This document shows, in pieces, positions 8,043 to 16,708 of a stretch of 64,000 nt of DNA (the first letter of the stretch is position 1; every line of letters begins with the position of its first letter). The stretch lies in the NCBI GenBank assembly GCA_040080965.1, contig JBEBHH010000008.1, positions 1 through 64,000 on the forward strand, read 5' to 3'. The notes below the pieces were generated by a model, which was given only the letters and a program-made list of their open reading frames with translations, was not told the origin of the DNA and ran no database searches. Source of the stretch: SHZI01 sp040080965. GTDB taxonomy: Bacteria; Pseudomonadota; Gammaproteobacteria; Steroidobacterales; GCA-2729495. Made by a program: the position numbers and the translations under genes.

Positions 8043-8646
8043 GCGTGTGTTCCAGGTAACGGTGCAGGTCGGCAGGCGTATTGACACTATGTAAGGCCCC
8101 AGGCCGGGCCGGATTCAGCAGCAGTGGATCGGCCGCAGCGAGCAGGGCCCGCGGGCTCAGGGTACCGTCGCCGGACGCCCTGGCCACTTCTGCAAGGCGA
8201 GCGAGCGTAGCGGGTTCCCAGATGGCGCACAACGGCTCGGGCAGGCCGCCATCGTCGCTGCGCCAGGCCGTGCCTCCCCGTCCGGGAGCGCGCGCTGCGA
8301 TGAGCGCCTCCAGGCCTGCACGGTCGATCGCCGGCATATCGCAGGCAAGGACGAGCCAGGCGCAGACAGGATCGTGCGCCCGGGCAGCCAGCAGCGCGGC
8401 GGCCGGGCCCCCACCGGACGGGTCGTCGATGAGCACGGCAAACTTGCGCCGGAGCTGATCGGTGGCCTGGTCGGCCCGGATCGCCACGTGCACGGAAGTC
8501 ACCAGCGGTTGCAGGAGCTCGACGCTGTGGGCGAGCAGCGTTCGTCCGCCGACGGTCAGCGCCGCCTTGTCCTCGCCCATGCGCCGGCTTTGCCCGCCGG
8601 CGAGGACGAGCCCGCGAAGTGGCGGGGACGCCTGCAGGCCAGCCAT
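8026..8646 (-). CDS. mobA: Molybdenum cofactor guanylyltransferase
   Basis: 206 residues. It attaches GMP to molybdopterin to form the MGD cofactor. The nucleotidyltransferase signature LVLAGGQSRRMGEDKAAL (about residues 13-30) is intact. DDPSGGGPAAALLAA and LACDMPAI (the metal-binding Asp) follow, and HSVNTPADL is near the C-terminus. The ATG at 8646 starts 5 nt after the moaC stop. The pairing with moaC makes the assignment secure. Confidence 0.93.
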   Translation of the reverse strand: MAGLQASPPLRGLVLAGGQSRRMGEDKAALTVGGRTLLAHSVELLQPLVTSVHVAIRADQATDQLRRKFAVLIDDPSGGGPAAALLAARAHDPVCAWLVLACDMPAIDRAGLEALIAARAPGRGGTAWRSDDGGLPEPLCAIWEPATLARLAEVARASGDGTLSPRALLAAADPLLLNPARPGALHSVNTPADLHRYLEHTHGHKP

Positions 8647-8651
8647 CGGGG

Positions 8652-9158
8652 TCAGCGCGGGGCGCCGGAAGCCGGGCTGGATCCGGGCCCGGCGGTTGCG
8701 AAGTCGCTCTTGCCGCCCGTCTTGGCCACGAGCCGGAGATCGGCGATTACGATGTCGTGGGAGAGGGCCTTGCACATGTCGTAGATCGTGAGCGCGGCCA
8801 CGGAGGCCCCGGTCAGGGCCTCCATCTCGACGCCGGTGCGATGCTCCACCCGTGTCGTGCAGCTGACCAGCACGTCGCCCGCTGCATCCAGGGAAATCTC
8901 GATGCGGCAGGAGTCCAGGCCAATGGGGTGGCAAAAGGGAATGAGTTCGTGGGTGCGCTTGGCAGCCATGGTGCCGGCAATGATCGCCGTCTGGAACACG
9001 GGACCCTTCGGGGTGCGGATCTCGCCATCGGCGAAGGCGGCACGCACCGCCGGCGGCAGGATCACCCGGGCCTCAGCCCGGGCCGTGCGGCGGGTGATGG
9101 CCTTGCCGCTGACATCCACCATCGTGGGCTGGTTGGACTCGTCGACGTGGGACAGCAT
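8652..9158 (-). CDS. moaC: Cyclic pyranopterin monophosphate synthase
   Basis: 168 residues. It works after MoaA in molybdenum cofactor synthesis, forming cyclic pyranopterin monophosphate. Conserved blocks are MVDVSGKAITRRTARAEARV, GTMAAKRTHELIPFCHPI, VEHRTGVEMEALTGASVAALTIYDMCKA and DLRLVAKTGGKSD. The ATG at 9158 (MLSHVDESNQP) is preferred; an upstream extension would run into the preceding gene. The C-terminal tail after GGKSD is short and low in complexity. moaA is not in the window. Confidence 0.95.
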   Translation of the reverse strand: MLSHVDESNQPTMVDVSGKAITRRTARAEARVILPPAVRAAFADGEIRTPKGPVFQTAIIAGTMAAKRTHELIPFCHPIGLDSCRIEISLDAAGDVLVSCTTRVEHRTGVEMEALTGASVAALTIYDMCKALSHDIVIADLRLVAKTGGKSDFATAGPGSSPASGAPR

Positions 9159-9165
9159 GGAACGA

Positions 9166-9714
9166 TTATAGCCCTGCGGCAGCGGGCACCTCGGCGGCAA
9201 CCATGGCGCGGCGGCACCGGAACGTGGCCCAGGATGCCCAGGTCAGCGACACGGTGCCCCACAACAGGCCCACCATCACGCCCGCGTCCAGAATTCCCCG
9301 CCAGGGCTGGTCCAGGCGGTTGAAGGCGAGGACGGCCAGCAGGATGAGGCCTGTGCCGGCCCACACGGTCCTCTGGAGCCTCGGCGTGGCGCCGAAGTAT
9401 CCCACGCAGAACCACGGCGCCAGGAGCAGTCGCAGCGGCGTTGGGTGCTCGTAGAGCGCGAGGGCTCGGGCCGCCACCCGGGGCGAGAATCGCCGCTGGA
9501 AGCCCCGGTAGCCTTCGGCCCAGGCCATGAAGACCATGTTCACGCCCAGCACGAGCCACTCGAGCGGCCCCAGTCCGGCGGCCAGTGCCTGGACGGTGTA
9601 GCCGCCGAGGCTGGCGGCCGCGTAGACCAGCACGGCGCCGACCCCGGCCAGTCCCCAGGCCACACCGAGGGCCCGCACTCCCGCCGGAATCTTTGTCGGC
9701 ATCCTGATCGGCAT
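9166..9714 (-). CDS. Integral membrane protein of unknown function
   Basis: 182 residues from the ATG at 9714; another in-frame ATG at 9753 would add 13 residues. I prefer 9714 because a GGAG lies about 12 nt upstream. Hydrophobic stretches at about 9-30, 37-57, 110-130 and 142-162 suggest four membrane spans, with a basic loop (YRGFQRRFSPRVAARAL) between the second and third. I do not recognise the family. It is the first gene of the operon with moaC, mobA, folE and the MaoC-like gene (7-nt gap to moaC), but nothing links it functionally to molybdopterin. Confidence 0.7.
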   Translation of the reverse strand: MPIRMPTKIPAGVRALGVAWGLAGVGAVLVYAAASLGGYTVQALAAGLGPLEWLVLGVNMVFMAWAEGYRGFQRRFSPRVAARALALYEHPTPLRLLLAPWFCVGYFGATPRLQRTVWAGTGLILLAVLAFNRLDQPWRGILDAGVMVGLLWGTVSLTWASWATFRCRRAMVAAEVPAAAGL

Positions 9715-9834
9715 CGTGGCCACGCGCTCCCGGGGTTCCTGAACTGCTATCATCGCGCCCGCATTTTCAACCTGTCGCGCCGCTGAATCCAGCACATTCC
9801 CGGCGTGACGCTTGACAGCACCACACCAAGCACC

Positions 9835-11244
9835 ATGGCCCGCACGATCATAGACAAGCTCTGGGACGACCACACCGTCGCCGACCTGGGCGACGGCTTG
9901 AGCCTGCTCTTCATCGACCGCGTCTTCCTCCACGAGCGGACCGGCAGCGTCGCCCTCAAGGGACTGGAGACTGCCGGCCGCAAGGTACGCCACCCCGAGC
10001 AGGTGTTCTGCACGATGGATCACATCGTGGACACCACGCCGGGGCGGACCGATGACACCCGCATGCCGGGTGGCCGGGAGTTCATCACCAGCACTCGCAC
10101 ATCGGCACGGGCCGCCGGCATTCACCTGTTCGACCTGGGCGACGACCGCCAGGGGATCGTCCACGTGGTGTCGCCCGAGCAGGGCATCGCGCTCCCCGGC
10201 GTCACGCTCGTCTGCCCGGACAGCCACACCTGCACGCTGGGCGGACTGGGCGCGCTTGCCTGGGGCATCGGCTCGACCGAGGGCGAGCACGCTCTGGCGA
10301 CGAAGACCCTCGCCGTGCGCAAGCCGAAGCGCATGCGGATCCGGTTCGAGGGCCGGCTGGCAAACCGGGTCTACGCCAAGGACCTCATCCTCCACCTCAT
10401 CAGCCGCTTCGGCGCGTCCGGCGGCGCCGGCTACGCCATCGAGTTTGCCGGCAGCGCGATTCGCGCGCTGCCCGTGGAGGCCCGCTTCACCCTCTGCAAC
10501 ATGGCCGTCGAGTTCGGGGCCTGGACCGGAATCGTCGCCCCCGACGAACTGACCTTCGAGTACGTGCGGGGCAGGCCCTTCGCGCCGCGCGCCGACCAGT
10601 GGGCCCAGGCCCTGGCGCACTGGCGCACGCTGGCCACGGATCCGGACGCGACCTTCGACAAGGAGCTCGAAGTCGACTGCAGCCAGCTGGCTCCCCAGGT
10701 CACCTGGGGCACCAGTCCGCAGCACGGCGGCGGCATTGACGGCGTCGTCCCCGACCCGGCCGCGGAAACCGATCCCAACCGGCGGCAGTCGGCGGAACGG
10801 GCCCTGCAGTACATGGGTCTGGCGGCCGGAACGCCGCTGGCCGGACTGCCCATCGGCGCCGCGTTCATCGGGTCCTGCACGAACAGCCGCATCAGCGACC
10901 TGCGGGAAGCGGCCGGAGTGCTGCGGGGCCGGCACGTCGCGCCGGGCGTCAAGGCGATCTGCGTCCCGGGCTCGAGCCAGGTGAAGAAGGCGGCGGAAGC
11001 CGAGGGCCTGGACCAGGTATTCCGGGAAGCCGGCTTCGAGTGGCGTGAATCCGGCTGCTCCATGTGCTTCTACGCCGGCGGCGAGAGCTTTGGCCTCGAG
11101 GAGCGCGTCGTGACCAGCACGAACCGCAACTTCGAGAATCGCCAGGGCCCCCGCACGCGGTCCCACCTGGCCAGCCCTGCCACGGTGGCCGCCTCGGCCA
11201 TCACCGGCGTCCTGACGGACGTCCGACTCCTGCCCGCGGCCTGA
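9835..11244 (+). CDS. leuC: 3-isopropylmalate dehydratase large subunit (LeuC family)
   Basis: 469 residues from the ATG at 9835 (MARTIIDKLWDDH); an upstream GTG at 9805 is in frame but gives an atypical N-terminus. It is an aconitase-superfamily enzyme that isomerises 2- and 3-isopropylmalate using a 4Fe-4S cluster. Cluster and active-site motifs are CPDSHTCTLGGLGALAWGIG, GSCTNSRISDLREAA and GCSMCFYAGG. The small subunit follows 13 nt later. leuA and leuB are not in the window and the neighbours are a CoA-transferase and an HMG-CoA-lyase-like enzyme. A related branched hydroxy-diacid is therefore a possible substrate, but leucine synthesis is the default reading. Confidence 0.9.
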   Translation: MARTIIDKLWDDHTVADLGDGLSLLFIDRVFLHERTGSVALKGLETAGRKVRHPEQVFCTMDHIVDTTPGRTDDTRMPGGREFITSTRTSARAAGIHLFDLGDDRQGIVHVVSPEQGIALPGVTLVCPDSHTCTLGGLGALAWGIGSTEGEHALATKTLAVRKPKRMRIRFEGRLANRVYAKDLILHLISRFGASGGAGYAIEFAGSAIRALPVEARFTLCNMAVEFGAWTGIVAPDELTFEYVRGRPFAPRADQWAQALAHWRTLATDPDATFDKELEVDCSQLAPQVTWGTSPQHGGGIDGVVPDPAAETDPNRRQSAERALQYMGLAAGTPLAGLPIGAAFIGSCTNSRISDLREAAGVLRGRHVAPGVKAICVPGSSQVKKAAEAEGLDQVFREAGFEWRESGCSMCFYAGGESFGLEERVVTSTNRNFENRQGPRTRSHLASPATVAASAITGVLTDVRLLPAA

Positions 11245-11257
11245 CCCGGAGCGCACC

Positions 11258-11890
11258 ATGGAGAAGTTCACGACACTCAGGGCCATCGCGGCCCCGCTGC
11301 TGCGGATCAACATCGATACGGATGCCATCATTCCCAGCCGCGAAATGAAGCGCGTGTCCAAGGACGGGCTTGCCGAAGGCCTGTTTGCCGGCTGGCGGTA
11401 CCAGTCGCCCGGCAGCCGCGAGGAAAACCCGGACTTCATCCTGAACCAGGAACCCTACCGGCAGGCCCGGATCCTGCTGACCGGCGTGAACTTCGGCTGC
11501 GGGTCGTCCCGGGAGCACGCCGTCTGGGCCCTGCGTGAATGGGGCATCCGGGCCATCATCGCGCCCAGCTTCGGCTCCATCTTCCAGGGCAATTGCGTGC
11601 GGAACGGCATCGTGCCGGTCGTACTCGATAACGCCAGCGTCGAAGCACTGGCGCGCCAGGTGGAAGCGGATCCCGCCCGGAACCAGGTGACCGTGGACCT
11701 CCAGCAACTCACCGTCACCGCCCCCGACGGAAGCCGCCACGGGTTCTCCCTGCCGGATGCGGACCGGGAAATGCTGTTGGAAGGCCTCGATTCCATCGCC
11801 GTGACGCTGAAGCGCGATGCGGAGATCCTAGCGTTCCGCGACAGCGACCGGCAACGTCGCCCCTGGATCTACCTGCCGACGACCTGGTAG
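11258..11890 (+). CDS. leuD: 3-isopropylmalate dehydratase small subunit (LeuD family)
   Basis: 210 residues, the usual LeuD length. It forms the swivel domain that completes the LeuC active site. Characteristic blocks are INIDTDAIIPSREMKRV, FGCGSSREHAVWALREWGIRAIIAPSFGSIF, and NCVRNGIVPV. It starts 13 nt after leuC with ATG. The stop TAG (11888-11890) is the beginning of the palindrome that separates it from the convergent CoA-transferase gene. Confidence 0.93.
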   Translation: MEKFTTLRAIAAPLLRINIDTDAIIPSREMKRVSKDGLAEGLFAGWRYQSPGSREENPDFILNQEPYRQARILLTGVNFGCGSSREHAVWALREWGIRAIIAPSFGSIFQGNCVRNGIVPVVLDNASVEALARQVEADPARNQVTVDLQQLTVTAPDGSRHGFSLPDADREMLLEGLDSIAVTLKRDAEILAFRDSDRQRRPWIYLPTTW

Positions 11891-11976
11891 GAGCGCCCAC
11901 CGGAGCCACCGGGACCCGCGGGAGACTCGCGGACTCGATTCCCGCGGGTCCCGGTGGCTCCGGTGGGCGCTCCTAC
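11887..11976. repeat. GTAG-palindrome (REP/REPIN-like) element, diverged arms
   Basis: A 90-bp near-perfect palindrome with the constant core GACTCGCGGACTCGAT (11923-11938) flanked by an unrelated but fully complementary stem (GGACCCGCGGGA against TCCCGCGGGTCC). The arms read GTAGGAGCGCCCACCGGAGCC and its complement, unlike the CTTCAGG arms elsewhere. The left GTAG ends leuD and the right CTAC ends the convergent CoA-transferase gene (11973-11975). Pairing is kept while sequence changes. Confidence 0.88.
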
Positions 11977-13175
11977 AGGGCGGCGATGACCTTGCGGGCC
12001 AGCAGGTCCTCGATCCGGGCGGTGGCGTAGCCTGACTGGGCGAGGATTTCCCGGGTGTGCTCGCCGGCCCGGGGCACGTCCTGGTGAACGCCGAAGCGCG
12101 CGCCATCCATCTCGAGCGGCAGCGCTGGCAGGCGGGTCTTCTCCCCCGCCCTGGGTCCGTCGGTCACTGTCAGTTCCAGGAGGCCGTTGTTCGCGGTGAG
12201 GTGCGGGTCGTCGAACAGCTCCTCGGGCTTCGTGATCGGCGCGAAGGGCAGGCCCGTCTTCTCGAGTTTGGCCATAAGGTCCTGCTTCGAGTACTTCCTG
12301 AACACCGACTTGATGATTGGCACGAGCCGCTCCTTGTGGGCCACGCGGTCGTTGTTCGAGTCGAGGGTGCGATCCGCCGCCAGGTCGTGCAGCTCGAAAG
12401 CAGCGCAGAAATCCTTCCACTGCTTGTCGCTCACCACGCCGACGAACACCTGCTGCCCGTCAGCCGTCTCGAACACCTGGTAGATGGCCCAGGCAGAGAC
12501 CCGCACCGGCATCGGCGCGGCCGGTTTGCCGGTGACAGCGAACTGGGCCATGTGCTGACCCACCAGGAAGACGGTGCTCTCGTAGAGAGAAGCCACGATG
12601 TTCTGGCCACGGCCGGTCGCGTGCCGCTGATGCAGTGCTGCGATCACGCCGACGGCCCCGAACATGCCTCCCTGGACGTCAATGACTGAGGTGCCCGCAC
12701 GCAACGGCTGGCCCGGCGGGCCCGTCATGTACGCGAGGCCGCCCATCATCTGGGCCACCTCGTCCAGGGCCGTGCGGTTCTCGTAGGGACCACTCAGGAA
12801 GCCTTTCTCGCTGCAGTAGATGAGTCGCGGGTGCTTCGCCTGCAACGCCTCGTAGCCAAATCCGAGCCGGTCCATCGTGCCGGGCCGGAAGTTCTCGATC
12901 AGCACGTCGGCATCCTCGATCAGCCTGAGCACGAGCTTGCGGCCGTCGTCGGCCTTCAGGTCCACGCACAGGCTGCGCTTGTTGCGGTTGTACATGGGGA
13001 AATAGCCCGAACCGGATCCGGGTAGCCGGCGGGTGCTGTCCCCCTCCACGGGCTCGATCTTGATGACGTCGGCGCCGAGGTCCGCAAGGATGAGTCCCGC
13101 GGCGGGGCCCATGACCATGTGGGTGAACTCGATAACCCGCACCCCGGCGAGGGGCAACCCCTGTCGACCTGCCAT
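11973..13175 (-). CDS. CaiB/BaiF family III CoA-transferase
   Basis: 400 residues from the ATG at 13175, with an AAAGG ribosome-binding site about 12 nt upstream. Family III CoA-transferases move CoA between acyl groups through an aspartyl thioester. The N-terminus LAGVRVIEFTHMVMGPAAG, GADVIKIEPVEGDSTR, NRNKRSLCVDLK, and the catalytic Asp region TALDEVAQMMGGLAYMTG are all present. The CoA donor and acceptor cannot be told. It is divergent from the HMG-CoA-lyase-like gene with a 125-bp gap. Such pairs recur in bacterial genomes and suggest activation of a branched dicarboxylate followed by cleavage; that is inference. Confidence 0.88.
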   Translation of the reverse strand: MAGRQGLPLAGVRVIEFTHMVMGPAAGLILADLGADVIKIEPVEGDSTRRLPGSGSGYFPMYNRNKRSLCVDLKADDGRKLVLRLIEDADVLIENFRPGTMDRLGFGYEALQAKHPRLIYCSEKGFLSGPYENRTALDEVAQMMGGLAYMTGPPGQPLRAGTSVIDVQGGMFGAVGVIAALHQRHATGRGQNIVASLYESTVFLVGQHMAQFAVTGKPAAPMPVRVSAWAIYQVFETADGQQVFVGVVSDKQWKDFCAAFELHDLAADRTLDSNNDRVAHKERLVPIIKSVFRKYSKQDLMAKLEKTGLPFAPITKPEELFDDPHLTANNGLLELTVTDGPRAGEKTRLPALPLEMDGARFGVHQDVPRAGEHTREILAQSGYATARIEDLLARKVIAAL

Positions 13176-13300
13176 TACGCTACCTTTACTTAAGACGTGC
13201 CTGCCGCGGGCCATCAGGACGGCCGCAGCGCGTGAGGCGTGGATTATCGCCCAGCCCGCCCCCATATAGAATAACGGCCTCCAGCAAGCAGGAAATCCCG

Positions 13301-14266
13301 ATGACCGGTGTGCGCGATATCGACGTCCTCGTCAGCGAAGTGGGTCCAAGGGACGGCCTGCAGAGCATCAAGTCCATCATGCCGACGGCGGCCAAGAAGG
13401 CCTGGATCGCCGCCGAGGCGGCTGCCGGCGTCCGCGAGATCGAGGTCTGCTCCTTCGTGCCGGCGAAGCTGCTGCCCCAGATGGCCGATGCCGCCGAGGT
13501 GGTGGCCTATGCCCGGACGATCCCGGGCCTGACCGTCCTGGCGCTGGTGCCGAACTTCAGGGGCGCCCAGGATGCCATCGCCGCCGGCGCGCACAAGATT
13601 GCGCTGCCGCTCTCCGCCAGCGAGACCCACAGCAAAGCGAACCTGCGCAAGACCCACGCCGAGGTGCTGGACGACGTGCGGCGGATCGCCGAGCTCATCC
13701 GTGGCCTGCCTGCCGACAAGCGCCCCGGCTTCGAGGGCAACGTGGCGACTGCCTTCGGCTGCACCCTCGAGGGCAACGTGCCGGAGAGCAAGGTGGTGGA
13801 GCTGGCCACCGCGTTGATGGAGGCCGGCTGCGATGACATCGGCCTGTCCGACACCACGGGTTATGCCAATCCCGCCCAGGTGCGGCGCCTGATCCGCCTC
13901 GTCCGCAAGGAAGTGGGCAACGACAGGCTGAGCGGCGTGCACCTGCACAACACCCGCGGCCTCGGCCTGGCGAACGCCCTCGCCGCCCTGGAGGAAGGCA
14001 TCACCACGCTGGACAGTTCCCTGGGCGGCCTCGGCGGCTGTCCCTACGCGCCGGGCGCCAGCGGCAACATCGTGACCGAGGACCTGGTGTTCATGCTGGA
14101 CGCCATGGGCCTCAGGACGGGCATCGATGTCGCGAAGCTGCTGAAGGTCCGGTCGATACTCTCGGAGGCGTTGCCGGCGGACGAGCTGTACGGCTTCACG
14201 CCGGAGGCCGGACTGCCGAAGGGCTATCACTCCGGCGGCTGGGGCGTCGGCCAGCAGGCCGCCTGA
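13301..14266 (+). CDS. Hydroxymethylglutaryl-CoA lyase-like enzyme
   Basis: 321 residues, DRE-TIM metallolyase superfamily. SEVGPRDGLQS is the metal and substrate signature, IEVCSFVPAKLLPQMADA matches the lyase subfamily, GVHLHNTRGLGLANALAAL has the two metal His, and GLGGCPYAPGASGNI carries the active-site Cys typical of HMG-CoA lyase. The likely reaction is cleavage of a 3-hydroxy-3-methyl-dicarboxylyl-CoA to acetyl-CoA and an oxoacid. ATG at 13301 follows AGGAAAT. A strong hairpin terminator lies just downstream. It may act with the divergent CoA-transferase. Confidence 0.88.
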   Translation: MTGVRDIDVLVSEVGPRDGLQSIKSIMPTAAKKAWIAAEAAAGVREIEVCSFVPAKLLPQMADAAEVVAYARTIPGLTVLALVPNFRGAQDAIAAGAHKIALPLSASETHSKANLRKTHAEVLDDVRRIAELIRGLPADKRPGFEGNVATAFGCTLEGNVPESKVVELATALMEAGCDDIGLSDTTGYANPAQVRRLIRLVRKEVGNDRLSGVHLHNTRGLGLANALAALEEGITTLDSSLGGLGGCPYAPGASGNIVTEDLVFMLDAMGLRTGIDVAKLLKVRSILSEALPADELYGFTPEAGLPKGYHSGGWGVGQQAA

Positions 14267-14286
14267 CCTCCCGCCGGAAAAAATAA

Positions 14287-14315
14287 GGGGGCGGCATCCG
14301 CTGGATGCCGCCCCC
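14287..14315. terminator. Bidirectional hairpin terminator
   Basis: A 13-bp perfect stem (GGGGGCGGCATCC against GGATGCCGCCCCC) with a 3-nt loop. On the minus strand it is followed by TTATTTTTT, giving a canonical intrinsic terminator for the porin gene. On the plus strand it is followed by ATTTCT and could serve the lyase gene. It lies between their convergent ends. Confidence 0.9.
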
Positions 14316-14332
14316 ATTTCTATGGGCGTCGT

Positions 14333-15583
14333 TCAGTACTTGATGTTCATGTCCAGCTGCAGGCGGTCGTAGTCCTGCTCGGTGCCGGTGTTCTGGTCGA
14401 TGGTATTGATGAAGTAGCTGAAGGCCAGGTTCCAGCGGTCCGTCAGCGCGTAGGCGCCGCGAAGCACGTGACCCTTGTTGTCAGTGCCGCCACCACCGAA
14501 GTCCGAATCGGTCAGGGCGCCGAAGACGGCGTCCGGATCCAGCTCCTGGTAGGCATAGCTGGCCTCCCAGGTGCCCTTGGCCTTGGCGCCACCGAGAAGG
14601 AAGCCAGCCGCCCACCCGGTGTCGTACTGGTCGGCATCCGTATTCTGCACGTAGTCGGCGAAGACGCTGGCGGGCAGGCCCGCGACCTTGAAACCGACGT
14701 CAGCGAACAACTCCAGTTCCTGGTAGTCGAACAGGTACTCGTTGGTCAGCGGATCGAAGCTGTTGTCGGCGAAGGCGGTGTCCGTGCCGTAGAAGGTGCC
14801 CTTGCCCGCAGTGTTGAAGCTGAAGTACCCGACGCCGCCCGTGATCTTGACGTTCTCGCTCAGGGGCACCGAGGCCCCGGCCTGGGCGCCATACGTGAAT
14901 TCCTCCGTGCTGTTGCTGTCGCTCTCGAGCCAGGTGCCGATGACGCTGCCGAAGAACGGTCCGTTCACGTAGGTGGCGCCAATACCCTCAGGGTTCCAGT
15001 CGCCGTCCCAGAGCAAGGCGTGCTTGCCGGGCCGGTACAGGAAGTTCTTGAACTTGCCGCCGGTGACATTGAGCCCCGGCAAGGCCGCCCAGTTGAAGTA
15101 CGCCAGATCCAGGTAAATGTCCTTCCGGGAGCCACCATTGCCAATCGTCTGGTTGCTCGAGATCGGGTCGCCATCCTGGCTGGTCGCGAGGCCGAAGCCC
15201 ACCTCCAGGTTGTCCTGGGGCTTGGCGATGATGGCTGCGCGGGCGCGAATGCGCTGGCGATTCCGGTCGCTGGTCGCGGTCTCCTGATCGATGTTTTCGT
15301 ACCGGTAGCGGAAATCGCCCTGGAGGGCGACCTTGTCGGCCCACGCGGACGGTGCCGGCTTGGCCGGAGCGGCAGCTACCGCAGGGGCCGCGGTCGGTGC
15401 CTCGGCAGGCGCGGCCGGCTTCTGGGCCGCCTTCTCGAGTTCTGCGATCCGCCGCTCCTGGGCCTCGATGCGCTCGAGCAGCTTCTGGACCTGCTCGTCA
15501 GTCACGGCGCCCAGGGCGGCCGATGCATTCAGGGTCAGTCCCGCGGAAGCAGCCAAAGCCAGCGCGAATACCGCACGTTTCAT
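14333..15583 (-). CDS. Putative outer-membrane porin (coiled-coil plus beta-barrel)
   Basis: 416 residues. A signal peptide (MKRAVFALALAASAGLTLNASAALG) is followed by a coiled coil (DEQVQKLLERIEAQERRIAELEK), an Ala/Pro linker, and a beta-barrel ending in QLDMNIKY with the aromatic C-terminal residue expected of outer-membrane proteins. It is paralogous to the porin at 27080-28759: both contain the segment read here as LTDSDFGGGGTDNKGHVLRG near the end. It lies downstream of pstB and has its own Pho-box-like array (15663-15691). A role in phosphate or phosphate-ester uptake is inferred from context only. Confidence 0.8.
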   Translation of the reverse strand: MKRAVFALALAASAGLTLNASAALGAVTDEQVQKLLERIEAQERRIAELEKAAQKPAAPAEAPTAAPAVAAAPAKPAPSAWADKVALQGDFRYRYENIDQETATSDRNRQRIRARAAIIAKPQDNLEVGFGLATSQDGDPISSNQTIGNGGSRKDIYLDLAYFNWAALPGLNVTGGKFKNFLYRPGKHALLWDGDWNPEGIGATYVNGPFFGSVIGTWLESDSNSTEEFTYGAQAGASVPLSENVKITGGVGYFSFNTAGKGTFYGTDTAFADNSFDPLTNEYLFDYQELELFADVGFKVAGLPASVFADYVQNTDADQYDTGWAAGFLLGGAKAKGTWEASYAYQELDPDAVFGALTDSDFGGGGTDNKGHVLRGAYALTDRWNLAFSYFINTIDQNTGTEQDYDRLQLDMNIKY

Positions 15584-15662
15584 GGGTGTTACCTCGTCCT
15601 CTGTCTAATTCAGGTCGGAAGCCGCTGCCAGCCGGGGCCGGTGCGGCGCACGGGAGGAGTGT

Positions 15663-15691
15663 GCTACGGGTGTGTTACGGAATTATGAAAC
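15663..15691 (-). promoter_or_regulatory. Pho-box-like array upstream of porin gene
   Basis: Read on the minus strand: GTTTCAT, CCGTAAC, CCGTAGC, each starting 11 bp after the last with spacers AATT and ACAC. Together they match the CTGTCAY half-site at 14 of 21 positions. The array lies 80-108 bp upstream of the porin ATG. The geometry fits PhoB binding; individual half-sites are imperfect. Confidence 0.45.
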
Positions 15692-15768
15692 GGAAGCCAT
15701 ACGGAAACGGCCTCGTAACAAGCCGGGCCGGGAACACGATGGCCACCGACCGGGCCGGGCGTGACGTG

Positions 15769-16683
15769 CTAGCCGAAACGGCCGGTCACGTAGTCTTCGG
15801 TGAGCTTGTGGGACGGGTTGGTGAAGATCTTGTCGGTGGGGCCCACTTCGACGAGGCGCCCGAGATGGAAATAGGCCGTGCGGTTCGAAACGCGCGCCGC
15901 CTGCTGCATGGAGTGCGTCACGATGGCGATGGCGTACTTCTGGGACAGCTCGTCGATAAGGTCCTCGATGCGCGCCGTAGCGATCGGATCCAGCGCAGAA
16001 CAGGGCTCGTCCATCAGGATGACCTCGGGATTCACGGCGATGGTGCGGGCAATGCACAGGCGCTGCTGCTGGCCGCCCGACAGGCCGGTGCCCGGTTCGT
16101 CGAGCCGGTCCTTCACCTCGTCGACCAGCCCTGCCCGCTCAAGGCTGCCGTAGACGATGTCATCGAGTTCCGCACGATTGCTGGCCAGGCCGTGGATACG
16201 GGGACCGTAGGCTACGTTTTCGTAGATGGACTTCGGAAACGGGTTCGGCTTCTGGAAGACCATACCCACGCGCGCACGGAGCATGACGACGTCCGTGTCC
16301 CTGGCGTAGATGTCCTGGCCGTCCAGGCGGAAATCACCGGTGACCCTTGCCGACTCGATGGTGTCGTTCATGCGGTTCAGGCAACGGATGAAGGTCGACT
16401 TCCCGCAGCCGGAAGGACCAATCAGGGCGATGACCTCATTACGGCCAACGTCGAGGCTGATGTTCCGGAGTGCGTGGGTTTCGCCATAGTGCACGTTGCC
16501 GCCCCGGACGCGAATGACCGCGTCCTTGGCCGTGACATCACCGACGGTGTCTGGCGCAATGCGGTCCGTCTCGGCAGCATCCGCAATCACCATGGGCGGT
16601 GCCGGCGCATCGGCAACCGGCCTGGATACGTCGACGGATTCCCGCATCGCGACGATGCCCTTGTCCTTGTCCATGAGCAGCAT
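15769..16683 (-). CDS. pstB: Phosphate ABC transporter ATP-binding protein
   Basis: 304 residues from the ATG at 16683 (MLLMDKDKG), which has GGGAG about 10 nt upstream; the frame also has a TTG at 16692. ABC ATPase of the PstSCAB importer on the cytoplasmic face. Walker A is GPSGCGKSTFIRCLNRMND, the Q-loop FQKPNPFPKSIYENVAYG is diagnostic of PstB, the signature is LSGGQQQRLCIARTIA, Walker B is VILMDEPCSALDPIAT, and the H-loop is IVTHSM. It has an N-terminal extension of about 55 residues before the first ABC strand, longer than E. coli PstB. It follows pstA by 25 nt. Confidence 0.97.
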   Translation of the reverse strand: MLLMDKDKGIVAMRESVDVSRPVADAPAPPMVIADAAETDRIAPDTVGDVTAKDAVIRVRGGNVHYGETHALRNISLDVGRNEVIALIGPSGCGKSTFIRCLNRMNDTIESARVTGDFRLDGQDIYARDTDVVMLRARVGMVFQKPNPFPKSIYENVAYGPRIHGLASNRAELDDIVYGSLERAGLVDEVKDRLDEPGTGLSGGQQQRLCIARTIAVNPEVILMDEPCSALDPIATARIEDLIDELSQKYAIAIVTHSMQQAARVSNRTAYFHLGRLVEVGPTDKIFTNPSHKLTEDYVTGRFG

Positions 16684-16708
16684 TATCGGCAATCTCCCAT
16701 GCTATCCG

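Noticed and set aside
9805..9834. GTG start adding ten residues to leuC
   Set aside because: The extension (MTLDSTTPST) is not family-like; the ATG at 9835 gives the standard LeuC N-terminus.
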